DNA of 64,000 bases from Endothia cerciana. Its lineage: Eukaryota > Ascomycota > Sordariomycetes > Diaporthales > Cryphonectriaceae. The stretch lies in assembly GCA_026119935.1 (NCBI GenBank), contig JALRMH010000030.1, positions 186,001 to 250,000 on the forward strand, given 5' to 3'. Of the stretch, positions 35,186 to 46,715 are shown piece after piece (within the stretch, counting starts at the first letter, position 1; the number at the start of each line of letters is the position of its first letter). Below the pieces are notes generated by a model. The model was not told the origin of the DNA, ran no database searches, and saw only the letters and a list, made by a program, of their open reading frames with translations. The translations under genes and the position numbers were made by a program.

Positions 35186-36446
35186 GGACCTCACCAGCGG
35201 AAAGAGCGGTACGAGAAGATGGTGCCGACAGGGCTCAGGAGAGGCAGGACGACGAGCGGCAATCGGGAACGGAAGCTGACTCGTAAGACGTTGAAAAGTC
35301 GCCCGCATAGGCAGGCTGTTGAGCGTGGAATGGCTGGCGACCGTGTTCGAGCTGGTTTACCAAGACGGGCACCGCGTCATGGGCCCTGGCTAGGTGATAG
35401 CGGCTGACGCAATCGAGACAACTGGTGGAACCAGAGCAATGAAAGAGATCGAGGTAACGGGCGCGGAGGCGCACGTATGCCATAGGCCGGGATTCGTCTC
35501 GATCGGGGGCAGAGGCACACGCCGCCCCACAAGGTCGTTGACTGGAGTTTGGAGCAAGGCACAAAAGTGACGGATACAGGGCATCACGGTTCGGAACTAG
35601 AAGCGCACGATGCATAGACAGAAAGACTGTTAGGGGGTCACGACATGATCATTTCTCATCTTCACCCGTCGCCCTTCCCCTTCCTGCCCTTTCCTCCTTT
35701 GTGGTATTACGAGAACCCGCGTTGCTGGAGATCCCCTGCGTACTCGACTTCCTCCCTTGATCGATCGATGAGCGAGAGAGGAAGCTTCTGCGATGGGGAC
35801 GCCCGCTGGCAGTTTGCAGCATCCCCGCCCGAACTTTCTCGTCCTGGACAGGAAAGTTTTTCATCATCTGGGGCATGTAGAGGCCCACCAGGGGACACCT
35901 CACGACGGGGCCGACCTCGGGGATCTATAAGGTGACCAAAAGGATCTAATATTTTGGCAGCAGGCGGAGAACTTTGTTTAGATCCGCCCGCCCTTCCCCC
36001 GGTGGGCCCAAGTCATTAGAGAAGGCGGTCTGTATCTGTTCTTCCAGGTCAGAACGCTGGGCAGAACCAGCCAGGGCGGTCGGGAGGTGGCGGGACCACA
36101 GCTTACGGATATCAAGAGAAGATACAAACAAGGCAGAGCGTGTGTGTATGCGTGTGAAGCCCTTGTTCCATTAACGCCTATGTTGGGTCGGCTCCTCGAA
36201 AATGGGTATCATCCCTGGCATACCATCCGACCAGACCGAGAACCGCCGTGCCATGCCATGCCATGCCATACCAAATGTAAAGAGCCTGATCCGAGCCGTT
36301 TTAGTGAGAGAGGGGGACATCTCTCGATCATCATGTCACGAGTCCCTAGAGTAATGTACGAGCCCCCCACTTGTCGCCCTGCCTCCATGTCGTGACGACC
36401 GCGGGGTTCAAAGTCGAGACCGGCTGTGGGCTCCGGGCGCCGTTCA
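35186..36446. other. Intergenic between convergent SHP1 and GTR1
   Basis: 1.26 kb with a pyrimidine-rich patch (about 35655-35705) and a CCATG repeat near 36247-36267. No gene supported. Confidence 0.6.
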
Positions 36447-37890
36447 TCACGCGGCAGGCGCGGCCGAGCCACCGTCCTGCGCGCCGAAGTCGCCGTAGCC
36501 CTGTGCCGGTCCCTGCTCGTCGCCGCTCATGTCCAGCCCGCCCATCGCGGCGGCGAGGCTGCTGCCCTTAGTAGCGGCGGCGGCGGCAGGGCCCTTGGCG
36601 TCCTTGGCGGGCGGGGAGTCGAGGCGCTCGAAGTGGGTGGCGGCAATCCTGGTGTTCAGCTTGGCGGCGTTGAGGCGGGCCTCGCCGGCGGGCAGGACCA
36701 GCTGGATGTAGGTGTTGGTGGTGAAGGTCATGATGACGTAGCTGAAGAGGGCGCCGAGGGTGAGCTGCAACTCCCTGAACTGGTCCGAGTTGCGGCTGGT
36801 GCCGGACCAGGCGGCGAGGCGGTTCTTGAAGGTCTTCATGACGTTGCTCAGCCTCTCCTCGCGGTCGCGGTGGGGGTTGCGGGCGGCCTCGTCGGACTTC
36901 CAGGTCGACACGACCAGGAAGCTGGTCCGCTCGTACAGGAAGATCTCCTCGGCCTCGATGGCCTGGCCGAGGGCGCCCAGCTCCTGCTCGATGATGGCGA
37001 GGTTGGGGATGAGGTCGTGGATGATGCTGGACCAGGCCTTGTACAGCGACTGGTCCCAGATGGAGGTGGCGAAGGGCTGGATGTCCATGCGCGCCGGGCC
37101 GCCCGAGGCCATGTTCTGCAGGGCCTCGGCCGTCTTGTGGCGCACGAGGCGCACGCGGTCGTTGAAGACGGACTCCTTGGTGTTGGGCATGACCAGGTCC
37201 ATCTTGTGGATGAGGACGAAGACCTTGGCCGAGGGCGAGTACTGGGCCAGGGCGGAGACGATGGAGACGTAGGTCGCCAGGTCGCGGTCGGTGTCGCGGG
37301 ACTCCATGTCGAAGACGTAGATGAGCACGCCCACGGAGCTGAAGACGTGCGCCCGCTGCTGGTTGATGTAGTTCTCCATGAAGGCCTCCTGCCCGCCACA
37401 GTCCCAGAGGTTGAGCGTCAGGTTGCCGAGGAACTTGACGTGCGACAGGTCGACGTCGATGGTCGCACCGCTTTGGACGGGCCCCCCAGTCAGCATACCA
37501 TCGGAGGAGGGGAGGTCATTGGGGGAGGCGGGCTCAGCGGTGGTGAGGGGCAGGCAAGCAGGTGTGGGTGTGAGATCAGTGAGAGAAGGCATGCAGAGCC
37601 TGTGGTGCGCCATCGCACGTCACGAGAGGCGGCGGCCGTGAGGTGCGGGTGAGGGTGAGGGATGAGGTAAGAGGTGAGACTCACAGGCGGCGGGTATCGA
37701 CGGCAAGGTAATTGGAGAATATTATACTCCTCATACTCGACTTACCCGAGCCGCTCTTACCCATCAGCAGGACCTTTCTCTTCTTGGTCTTCTTGACCTC
37801 GGCGGCAGGGCTGGCCACCGAGCCAGGCATCAAGTCGGCCGAGGATGAAGCAGCGGCGCCAGGCGGGCCGCGCGTGGGAGGGGGTTCCAT
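36447..37890 (-). CDS. GTR1: Rag-family GTPase Gtr1
   Basis: RagA/B-type GTPase of the vacuolar EGO complex that reports amino-acid status to TORC1. Exons 37890-37685 and 37470-36447 give 409 aa; the 214-bp intron joins RRL to GATIDV. P-loop GKSGSGKSS, switch I T in GATIDV, G3 WDCGGQ, and Rag-type G4 HKMD are present. The C-terminal roadblock half (about 190-330) follows, then a Gly/Ala-rich tail. An upstream in-frame ATG at 38106 would add a 72-residue Ser-rich segment; I prefer 37890 (MEPPPTRG), which resembles other fungal Gtr1 starts, but the extended form is possible. Confidence 0.94.
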
Positions 37891-39074
37891 CTCGAGTGGG
37901 AACAACAACTCCGAGGAGCCGTTGGATCGTGAAGCCCGCGATGATGAGGACGAGGAGGACGGGGAGCGGGAGACGGGTGGGGTGCGACTCTGGTGTTGCG
38001 GCCGTTGCAGATACCAGTCGCGCTGCTGGCGGTCTCTGGTGGGAGGGTTCTCGCCCCCAACCAGCGTTGGGAGCGAGGACCAGGTCTGGGGTCCAGAGCC
38101 TGGCATTGTGGCGCAGCTGCTTTCTGTTGTGGCTCAGTTGAGAAGGTCGAGGCTGTGGGAGATAAGGCTGGTGGCTGTCTTAAGACCGGAGTGTGGCGCT
38201 CATAAAACTCCTCCTCCTCCTCCTCCTCCTTCTCCTCCGCCACCGCCACCAACCCTGCGTGCAGCTGCAGACATCCCCGTCTCAAAAGCTACCTCAGCTG
38301 GCTTGGGAGAGCGATGAGTATCGCCGACCACGTGGGGCAAGCCTCGCCGGTTGAGCTGACCAAAACATGCTGACTATACGAACAGCAGCGTCGACTATCC
38401 AGGTGGGTGGGGGCGGTTATCGTTGGTTAAGCAGAGCAAATCGAACATAACAAGTGGTTGAGCCGGGTGACTGTCGCCTTGCTGTTCAGGTTGCATCACA
38501 TCCAACAGGCCATGACAGGGTGAATCTTGACCAATGTGGGTCTTCTTCTAGCCTCGGACACAAAGAGACTCACCAGATTGTGTATTATGCTTCGTATACA
38601 CAGCTCAAGCCTTTAACCTGTGAGATGTGTCTCGCTGTTCGAACTGACTAGGCTGAATAGAGTGCATATGATTAAAAGTCGGAAGGTTGTGTAAGAAGGG
38701 AGTTATATGTGCTCCTTGTATAAGAGGGTATGCCTAGATGTGGACTTGGGTAGCTCCATCAGCATGTGCTTGTAATCCATCACCTGCTGATCTGTTGTGT
38801 CCCACATGATCTTTGGCATCTAACAGCTCATGTACTCTTCCAAGTCTCCCAATATCCTGGCCTTTTCTTAGATACAATCATTCCTGCTCTGGAGGGCTCC
38901 TGTCTGAACCAGAGACAGAACTGAACTACGAAATCACTTCTTTACTTCAGTCTATGCAGTTTTTTGAGGATCAATGCTCGTCTTAACCCTTCTGTTGTAT
39001 CTTAGAGGTGTCAAATATGATCTTCGCCCTACTTCGTCCACTGTCCAGAAGCTCCCGTCAATATGCATGGACCC
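37891..39074. other. GTR1 upstream region and AT-richer gap
   Basis: Contains (CTC)n at 38208-38237, probably in the GTR1 leader or promoter. From about 38430 to 39060 the sequence is visibly richer in A/T than its neighbours and lacks coding frames; a decayed retroelement remnant is possible but I found no clear termini. Confidence 0.45.
38208..38237. repeat. (CTC)n microsatellite
   Basis: About nine CTC triplets with one interruption, upstream of GTR1. Confidence 0.9.
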
Positions 39075-42000
39075 CTACGACGTCCCGTTGAGGATCAGGT
39101 GTGCTGGACTCGGTGGTACTTCACCAGTCTCCCACTCTGTCATGTTGTCCCCCACGAAGAACTCGATAGTCCCACCGTCGACCATGATGTCCTCGTGGTT
39201 GAACCAGTTCTTGTTCCAGTCCTGGCCGTTGATCTTCACGCTCTGGACGAAGTAGCCCTGCTGGCCGAGGAGGGCACCATCGCTGGCGGTGTGGCTCATG
39301 ATCCGCAGGTTCTTGTCGCCGTTGATGGTCATGTTGATGTCGGTGAACCAGGGCGAGCCGAGCAGGTAGACGGGCTGCGTCACGATGGGATACAGGCCCA
39401 GCATCTGCCAGATGAGCCAGGAGTTGAGGGCACCCGCGTCGCTGTTGCCCGGGACACCGTACTGGGCATCGTGGAAGTATTGGCTTGCCAGGGCACGGGA
39501 CTGGTTGACCGACTTGTATTGCTTGTTGAGATAGTGGTACAGGTATGGTGTTGCAAAGTCAGGCTCGTTTCTGCATGTCTCTGGTGTCAGCCGCGGTCTC
39601 ATCTCGGCACGCACGAGATCCTGAGAGGGCTCACCCGATGTTCATGATGGTGGTGATGCCGGCACCATTCTCATCGAGGTCCTGCTCTGATGTGTTGGGC
39701 ATGAACTTAAAATCGGGAACGGGGTTAGCACCTGATAACCGAACTTCCCGCCAAACAGTACGGGACGGTAGGGCTTACGATATAATCCAATCTTCGCTCG
39801 AACTCCGTCTCGCCTCCCATGAACTGAATGAGCGTCTCCATGTCATGGGGGACAACGAAGCTGTACTCGAACGGCACTGCTTCGTAGCTGATGGCGCTCC
39901 ACTCACACCCGCCACAGAGGGCCGGGTTGTAGGTGTCAGGCGAGTCCCAAGCCCCAGACGAGTTCTTCGGCGCCAGGAAACCCGTGAAACCAGCGTGCTG
40001 GGTGTCAGCGTTCCAGATATTCTGCCATCCTGCGGAGCGGCCCAGATACTTCTCAACATCTGCAGCAGAGCCCTCGCCGGCAGCGACGACGCTCAGGGAG
40101 TAGTCGTTGAGCGCGTACTCGACCGTCTTCGAGACGGGCCTCGTGCTTCGGTCGTTGGACACGTAGCCGAGCGGGATCCAGTCGTAGAGCGAGCCGCGGC
40201 CCTCCTTCACGCTGCCCAGCTGATCCAGCACGCTGAAGGTGTTTTGCGGCTGTACCTCGGCGTCCTTCAGCATGGCCTGGTAGCCAGTCGTCCAGTTGAT
40301 CATCATCGATGGGTCGCTCGTGTTCTGTCCGAGGCCCTTGACGTACGCATCTGCCAACACGTTGTCTGCGTTACTGCCCCCCTGGACGAGCCCGTTGTAG
40401 TTGCCGCTGCGCCCGTCTGGCATGTACCCTTCCCAGACGAAAGTGTCGATCAGGCTTCGAATCATGCCGACATACGCGGCCGGCTGTAACAAGTGGTAGA
40501 GGCTGACCGTGCAGCGAAAGATGTCCCAGAGCGTATCTATCCAGTCTCGAGCGTCAGTATCTGTGGCCATAAGCCGCTGCAACCTGGTGATTCTCCTTTC
40601 ATCGTTGTGTGTTGAGCGTCGCCCCGACGACTTTGCTGGCCGCACTGATGCTTTGGAGGCTGTGACTTACAAAAGTCATCCCAATAGGGCTCTCCGGAGT
40701 CCCATAGAGGGTTCTGGCCCGTCCTATTGGAAGGCATTAGGTGCATGAAATATAGGGAGGAGTACAACAGCGTCAGGTAGGTAGTGTTTGCGGTATCATC
40801 CGTAGCGACCTGGACCTTGCTGAAAACGTCCTGGTTCCACTCCGCCACAGCGGTATCAACGACGCTGTCAAGATCCCAGGTGGGTATCTCGTCCTCCTTC
40901 TGCTGGCAGGCGTCCGTCTCAGACATGAAGGATATTCCGACGCGGGACCTGATCGTCTGAGCTGCGCCGTTGGCCCAGGTGAAGAGCACGCCCACGCGGT
41001 CGCCTGGAACAAACGGCCCGCCTGGGGTATCGGACGTGATGGCCGCACCACCGCCCGCCGCATCTGTAAAGGTTGCTTGAGGGGTTCCTCCCTGGTCGAA
41101 CGTGTGGTATCTGACCATCGGCTCCGTGTTCCTGCCGCGGAAGTATTGAGCCTCGGCAGGGGTTGAATCGAATTCACCACAGAAGTACACAACGTAGGGT
41201 GCCCCCTCATTCCATCCTGCGCCGTAGGTTGCGTGGCCCCTGTACTCCGTCGTGTCTGTGGTGTTCTGCCCTACCTCTACCACTGCCCCCAGGTAAACCT
41301 GGCTCGTATACCCTCCGTTTTCAGAAGGGAGATAGTGAGACAGGTCGACCAGAACGTGCTTTTCGCCCGCTGGAAAGGTGTATTGCAGGATGCCCGAGTG
41401 CCTCGCGGCCGAGAGCTCGACCTTGACCCCGTTGAGCAGCTCCGTGGCGTAGTATCCGACGCTTGCTGTATCGCCGACCACCCGACGTTGCCAGTATGTG
41501 GTGTTATCGAGGACGTTGACAGGAGGCGCGACGGTTGTCAATGGCATCTGGGATATGATGCCTGCATGACAGTCAGCGTCGGCATGGCGTGTACCAACTC
41601 ATTCTCATCGCGAGACAGGTTACCCCGGGAGAGATGTGCCAAGAGACGCCAGGCGAGGGGACGAGTGACAGACCGTATTTAGGAGCGCCTCCAGTCCCGC
41701 TCTCGTGCATCATGCTGAAGGCTGTGACCTATCTGAAGATTTAGCAGACCGAGAAGGAAGTCTTCATCATGCCGTTGACTGACGTTCCCCTCCGGCGTCC
41801 AACCGCCGTTGATGACCGAGTCCGCCCCAAAAGGCTCCCACGTGTCTGGTCCCAGTTTGACCACGCCAAACGGGAGGGCGCCGCCGACGAAGATGTCGCC
41901 GCCCCCATCTGCACGAACGATATCAGCCGTGTCGCCAGACAACCCGCTCTTGGTACCTGGGGCGTTGACCCACATGCTTCACCGGGATATGGTCCAGAGC

Positions 42001-42167
42001 CTCCAATGAATGGGTTCACCTGTAAATCTTAGTGAGGGGCTTCTCCGCCAGTGCTAGACAGATAGGGATCGTACATATTGCGAATAGTTGGTCTGGGCTG
42101 AGCCTCGGGAGAAGAGGCTCAGGGCGACTGCGAGGGCAGTGACCCTGGTATCCGCGGATCCGGCCAT
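39075..42167 (-). CDS. Secreted GH92 alpha-mannosidase A
   Basis: Glycoside hydrolase family 92, calcium-dependent exo-alpha-mannosidases that trim mannans and N-glycans. Eight exons by splice logic: 42167-42075, 42019-41983, 41908-41784, 41728-41674, 41561-40671, 40536-39779, 39705-39635, 39570-39075; sum 842 codons (841 aa), all phases closing. Signal peptide about residues 1-24 (ALAVALSLFSRGSA). N-terminal domain: YVNPFIGG, GGGDIFVGGALPFGVVKLGPDTWE, FSMMHESGTGGAPKYG. Catalytic barrel: YTLWDIFR, VWEGYMPDGRSGNYNGLVQGG, KEGRGSLYDWIPLGYV, NEPDFATPYLYHYL, and GNSDAGALNSWLIWQMLGLYP, which holds conserved catalytic acids of the family. Several N-glycosylation sites. The second GH92 gene at 54.5 kb has only one intron. 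Confidence 0.93.
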
Positions 42168-43282
42168 CTTCTACGAAGATCTATCTTGGTAGGAAGTTAG
42201 GATTCTTGAGAGATGGTGATCGTCTTTAAGAAAGATGCTGGAGGTGTTCTAGGAGGGTCACGGATGATACCGTATCTCTCACCGGCCGTCTACCACGGCA
42301 AACGACAGCACTGAGGATTGAAGGGGAGCGCCGAAGGGTAAATTTACTGTATGAGGTCCGAGCAACAGTTAAATATCCTTACAACCTCCAAAAACCAACG
42401 TAACATTCCCCCTATGAGCGTGTGGCTGGGGTTCTTGTACTATGTTAAAGGCCTTCCCCGCAAACCCACCCTCTTGCAGACCGCAGGATGCAGTGACACC
42501 TGACCTGGATAAAGTCGTTCCCTTTACCTCACGATGTCCCGGCCTCCTCCCAAGCAACATGCGCCTAACTCTTGGAAATTGCGCGAAGATCTGCGCACCG
42601 ACGCTAAACTCCTCGGGCCTCGTACGAATGCAACCCCGAGTGGCTGGTGATGACCCGTTCACGGGCCATCTCCCGGGCTAGGTGCCGTCACATCTCATGT
42701 TAATTACATGCTGTACCTTACAGAATGAAATATAAACTATATATGGGAAGCAAGGTAGGGGAGAAAGCAGGGGTCAGAAGGGAAATCTGACGGTACCTAG
42801 TCTGGCCCCCCCCCCCCCCAAGTATACACAAAGCCGTGATGAAGCAGGTGTCCAGGGCCCTCAAGGTGTCCCGAGGGCTGTCTTCTGATTTTAGTCCGTG
42901 AATCGGCCTGTGAGACCTGGAGACGCGACTAGCCATGAAGAATAGTAGATAAGACTGGATCTCTTAGCAACCGCCCTATTTATTAATGGCACAAAAGCTC
43001 ATCGTCCCGAGCGTGCTGACTTCAAAAGATTCCGCTATTCAAATTTGGTAGAGCGCCCTCCACTGCGCGGCGTGTCTATGAAACGGAAGTGATCGAGAGG
43101 GGCAATCGATCATAAAGATGGGGATCTAAACAAACACATCCAAGAGCTTATTTCGTCTTGGTGATCGCTCTGGAGACGGACACCCAAAACAGTGCCCAGC
43201 AGGCTGTCAGGTCGCGAGACTACGACTGCCTGTGCCAAACACCAAGCCTGCACCATCTTCCCGCGTATGGCGAAGAGCCCAC
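42168..43282. other. Intergenic between GH92 A and the SDR
   Basis: Upstream of GH92 A and downstream of the dehydrogenase. Poly-C at 42806-42819. No gene supported. Confidence 0.6.
42806..42819. repeat. Poly-C tract (14 nt)
   Basis: Uninterrupted C run in intergenic DNA. Confidence 0.9.
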
Positions 43283-44377
43283 CTAGTCCTGTCCAGATCC
43301 AACTTGAGACCTGGCTGGTGGCCGTCCCCAGATGTCCCTGTCCTCCAACCACTTCCACACCATCGCGTTGCCCTCGTGTGCGTTCCTCACCACCAGCCCG
43401 CCCCTCGGGTCCATGCTGGGGCCCGGATCGTCCAGCGTCTGCACGCACCGCGTGTTGCCCTTCCCGACCTCCAGGATCGTCCCGCCCACGAGCCCGTCCT
43501 CCTCGGCGCACCGCAGCATCGCGACGGCGACCTCGTCCGGCGTCACCCAGCCGTCCCTCTCAGGGTCGAGGTACGCCATCTTCTCCGGGTGCTCCACCCA
43601 GAGCGGCGTGCGCACCACGCCGGGGGCCACGGCGTTGACGCGGATGCCGTGGCCCCCGTCCAGCGGCGCGAGGCTCCTCACGAAGCCGGTGATGCCGAAC
43701 TTAGACGCGCCGTAGAGCGGCGCGTTGAGGTTGGGCATCTGCCCGGCCACCGAGCCGATGTGCACGATCCTCTTGGGGCTCGACGGCGACGCCCCGGCGG
43801 CAGCCCCGGGGACCGCCCCCGGGTGCAGCCAGTGCGACATGGCCAGCTGCGTCGCCCGGATGGGGTGCGTGAGGTTGATGTCTAGGAGCGCGTAGTGGCC
43901 CGCGCCGGGGCCGCCCGCGGCGTCCCCGCTCTCGGCGCTGCCCGGCGGGTGCCAGAAGCTGGACCAATGGGGCTCGTAGACGCCGGCGCCGGGGCAGACG
44001 ATGTCGAAGCCGCCGAACTCGCGGAGCGCGACGTCGAACATGTCCGAGAGCGCGGCCCACGACGTCACGTCTGTCCTGGCGAAGACGGCCCGCGGGGTCT
44101 TGCCGGCGCCGCTGTGTCCTGCGATGAGCGCCTCGGCCTCGGGGCGGAGGGCGAGGTCTGCGAGGACGACGTTGCAGTTGCGGGACAGGAGGAGGGCGGC
44201 GAAGGAGAGGTTGATCCCTGGTCTCCTGTAAGCAAGCTTACTACCCAGGGGGAAAACTAGTGCAGCGGGTCGAGAGGGGTCTCACTCACCGGACCCAGCA
44301 CCAGTCACGATCGCGGTCTTGCCGGCAACATTGAAGGAGGTTGATGAAGGGGTGCTTTGGGACGCGGCAGTGGCCAT
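43283..44377 (-). CDS. Short-chain dehydrogenase/reductase
   Basis: Classical SDR oxidoreductase using NAD(P). Exons 44377-44290 and 44217-43283 give 340 aa. The join restores the Rossmann glycine motif TGAGSGIN. Other marks: NCNVVLADL (beta 2 with acidic D at its end, favouring NAD), CPGAGVYEP in place of NNAG, IGSVAG with the catalytic Ser, YGASKFG with catalytic Tyr and Lys, and VNAVAPGVVRTPLW. The C-terminus is longer than the 250-aa core and ends in a Trp-rich segment (AMVWKWLEDRDIWG). The pattern resembles fungal 15-hydroxyprostaglandin-dehydrogenase-like SDRs; the substrate is not predictable. No neighbouring biosynthetic core enzyme, so not evidently part of a metabolite cluster. Confidence 0.9.
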
Positions 44378-45114
44378 GATGCTATAGATTTTGCGGGGGG
44401 CGGGAGGGATCGATACAATATCGTGGTTCAGACGGGGTGCTTTGGTATGGGACGGGACGCAGACCGTATTTAGGTTTGTAAGTAAGTAGACGGCCCACAT
44501 GTAGAGGAGCTGTCACGAGGGCAGTGCGGTGGTGGATGTTCTTGACCCGAGTAGGACGATCGTGGTGGGGGGTCGACTCTAGCCCGGATGCACCATCAAG
44601 GTAAACAAGTAATTACTGGTCCAGAAGTCTCCTCAAGGTCCGGCGCTGGCGGGGAAGTTAAGGCGAGTCGCGAATCGTCGCCTGGCCGGGACCTCGACAA
44701 AGTTTTCAACCTCTTGCGGACTCCCAAACCTTTGGCTTTGAGATGCGCGTTCGCATTGTTCGACAGCATATTATTTCACGGCAGAGCATCACCCAACAGG
44801 TCACCTCGATGGCTGCCGTCACAAGCCAGGTTTCCTCCCGACAGATCATCAAGGTCGAGGATATCCGTTCTCCCTAATCCCATCTGTGTCGGCCGGTACT
44901 GCTGCGTAGTTAGCTATAGCTGGCCGGCGAAGGCCATCATGATACTACTGTACATTTGTTCAAGTTTCACCGTTTCCCCTCCTCCGAAAGCCCTTCCCTC
45001 CATCTGAAACTCACGTCGCTCCACGCCGGCGGAGGAAGAAGCAGCTCGATCCAAGGCCCCAGTGACCTCTCTAGAGGCTGCAGACCGTGCGCTCTCGGTT
45101 CATGGCCTGCGCAC
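44378..45114. other. Intergenic between SDR and F-box A
   Basis: No gene supported. Confidence 0.6.
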
Positions 45115-46715
45115 CTACGGCACACGATCACCCTCCGTTGGGAAATCCACCAGGCACAGGGGGAGGTCGTCGTCGTCGTCGGGGTTGTGCTCGAACCTGG
45201 CCCTCGGCGCGCGCATGGCATCCCAGAAGACGTAGCCCACCCTGCGGAACGGGTATTCACATCGGGGAAACGCGTATGCCATTCCCGGGTTGATCGGGCT
45301 CGTCTGTTGATGACGCCAAGCGTGCCAGAGGGCGTTCGGGTAGTCCGCAGAATCTGCGCTCCCGGATGGCTGCGGGTGGACCGGATCCTGGAGCCGTCCT
45401 GACGTGCCAGGGTGCACAATGCCGCGCATGATGCTACCGAGGTGGAAGTAGCTATCGGGCGGCATGTACATGGCATCATCAAAGAAGGTCTGAAGCCATT
45501 CCCGTTGAGGGTCGGCCAGACCGTTCTTCAATGTTTGCGCCAGGAGGCCCAGGCTGGTCCCGTTAAGCCTCCGTGCCGTGGAGCCGGTCATGGCAACAGA
45601 GTCTAGCAGGTCCCGGGTAGTGAAGGGTATGAAGTCCTCACTACCATCTCCCCTCTCCACGACGAGGTCCCGGCTGTCGTACTCCTATATGAGGATCAGC
45701 AACAGGACCGAGAGACATGGCGTGAAGGTTTGTGGCATGTCGGACTCACACTTGGCTCCCATCGGAGCGGGTCCCTATCGAAAAAACGAAAGATGAGCAA
45801 CCGCCACAGGCGTTCTTGCTGCTCCACGATGCTCCTGACCTCTTCCGCCTGAAACATCGGAATGCTTTCCAGAAACTGGCCGCATGCATCTTGAGAACCC
45901 GTGTGTGCATAGATCAACTTGAGGAGCTCGGCCTGTGCGGTCGCCCTGAAGAGACGACGAAGCTCGCGGGGGGTCAGGTCGCGAAAGGTATTGCTGGGGG
46001 GGGCTGCTGGCTCGAAGTCTGGGTGGGACCAGGAGGGGAACCCGTAGGCTGCGGACCGGGCATCGGGACTCAGGCACTTGTGGGCGTAATCCTCGATGAA
46101 GTCCTTGGCGACCTTGAGGACATGCACGGCCGCGCGAACGTGGCTGGCACTCGTCACGCGGTTGACAAAGGCCTTTTCAGTGTTCCACAGGTGTAAGTGG
46201 TCCAGCATGACGGTGCAGTCCACGCTGCACGATGCATTGGCATCGAGATCGTCAGTCTCGTCCCAGACGTCGGGAACATATTCGATGCGGTCGGCTGGCT
46301 TGACGCCCGAAACTCTCCACGCGCGGAACCTCTTCATGAGGTCCCGCAGGTCCATGGAAAAGTTTCGTTCCTGCGGCGCGTGTGGCTTAGCTATGGTTCC
46401 CTCACACCGCCCCGGTACCCTCACCCCAGCTGCCGAACGTACCTCAGGTGGCAGTCCACACCGCATTGGGAACGTAACAAGGCCGAGTGCCATGTTCATT
46501 GTCTGAACCCCGTACTGATGGCAGGCGACGTGTAGAATCGTCGCCCGGCTGTGTCTCAGAAACGCCCCACGGAGTATCTTGCATGACGAAACCAGCGACA
46601 ACAGGGTTGGGAAGCTGTCGATCTCCTCGAGGATCTTGGACGTCACGTCAAAAGGGACGTCCGTCAAACGAAGAGGGTGCAACTGGGGTTGCGGTGGCTG
46701 ATTTGGGGCGGCCAT
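45115..46715 (-). CDS. F-box domain protein A
   Basis: Predicted substrate receptor of an SCF ubiquitin ligase. The F-box lies at about residues 18-60 (LTDVPFDVTSKILEEIDSFP then TLLSLVSSCKILRGAFL). Exons proposed: 46715-46443, 46370-45750, 45684-45115, total 487 aa. The first intron (72 bp) is stop-free and in frame but has GTACGT, GCTAAG and CGCAG. Its removal joins PPE to ERNFSMDLRD; retention adds 24 residues. The C-terminal part has no LRR or WD repeats that I can see, as is common for Pezizomycotina F-box proteins of unknown targets. The local pair at 52.2 kb is not closely similar. Confidence 0.8.

Noticed and set aside
36426..37652. 408-codon plus-strand frame opposite GTR1
   Set aside because: Antisense shadow; the Rag GTPase motifs on the minus strand explain the region.
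38430..39060. Retrotransposon remnant upstream of GTR1
   Set aside because: AT-richer and non-coding, but no TG/CA ends, target duplication or polyprotein pieces found.
45087..46535. Plus-strand frames across F-box A
   Set aside because: Shadows of the minus-strand F-box gene.
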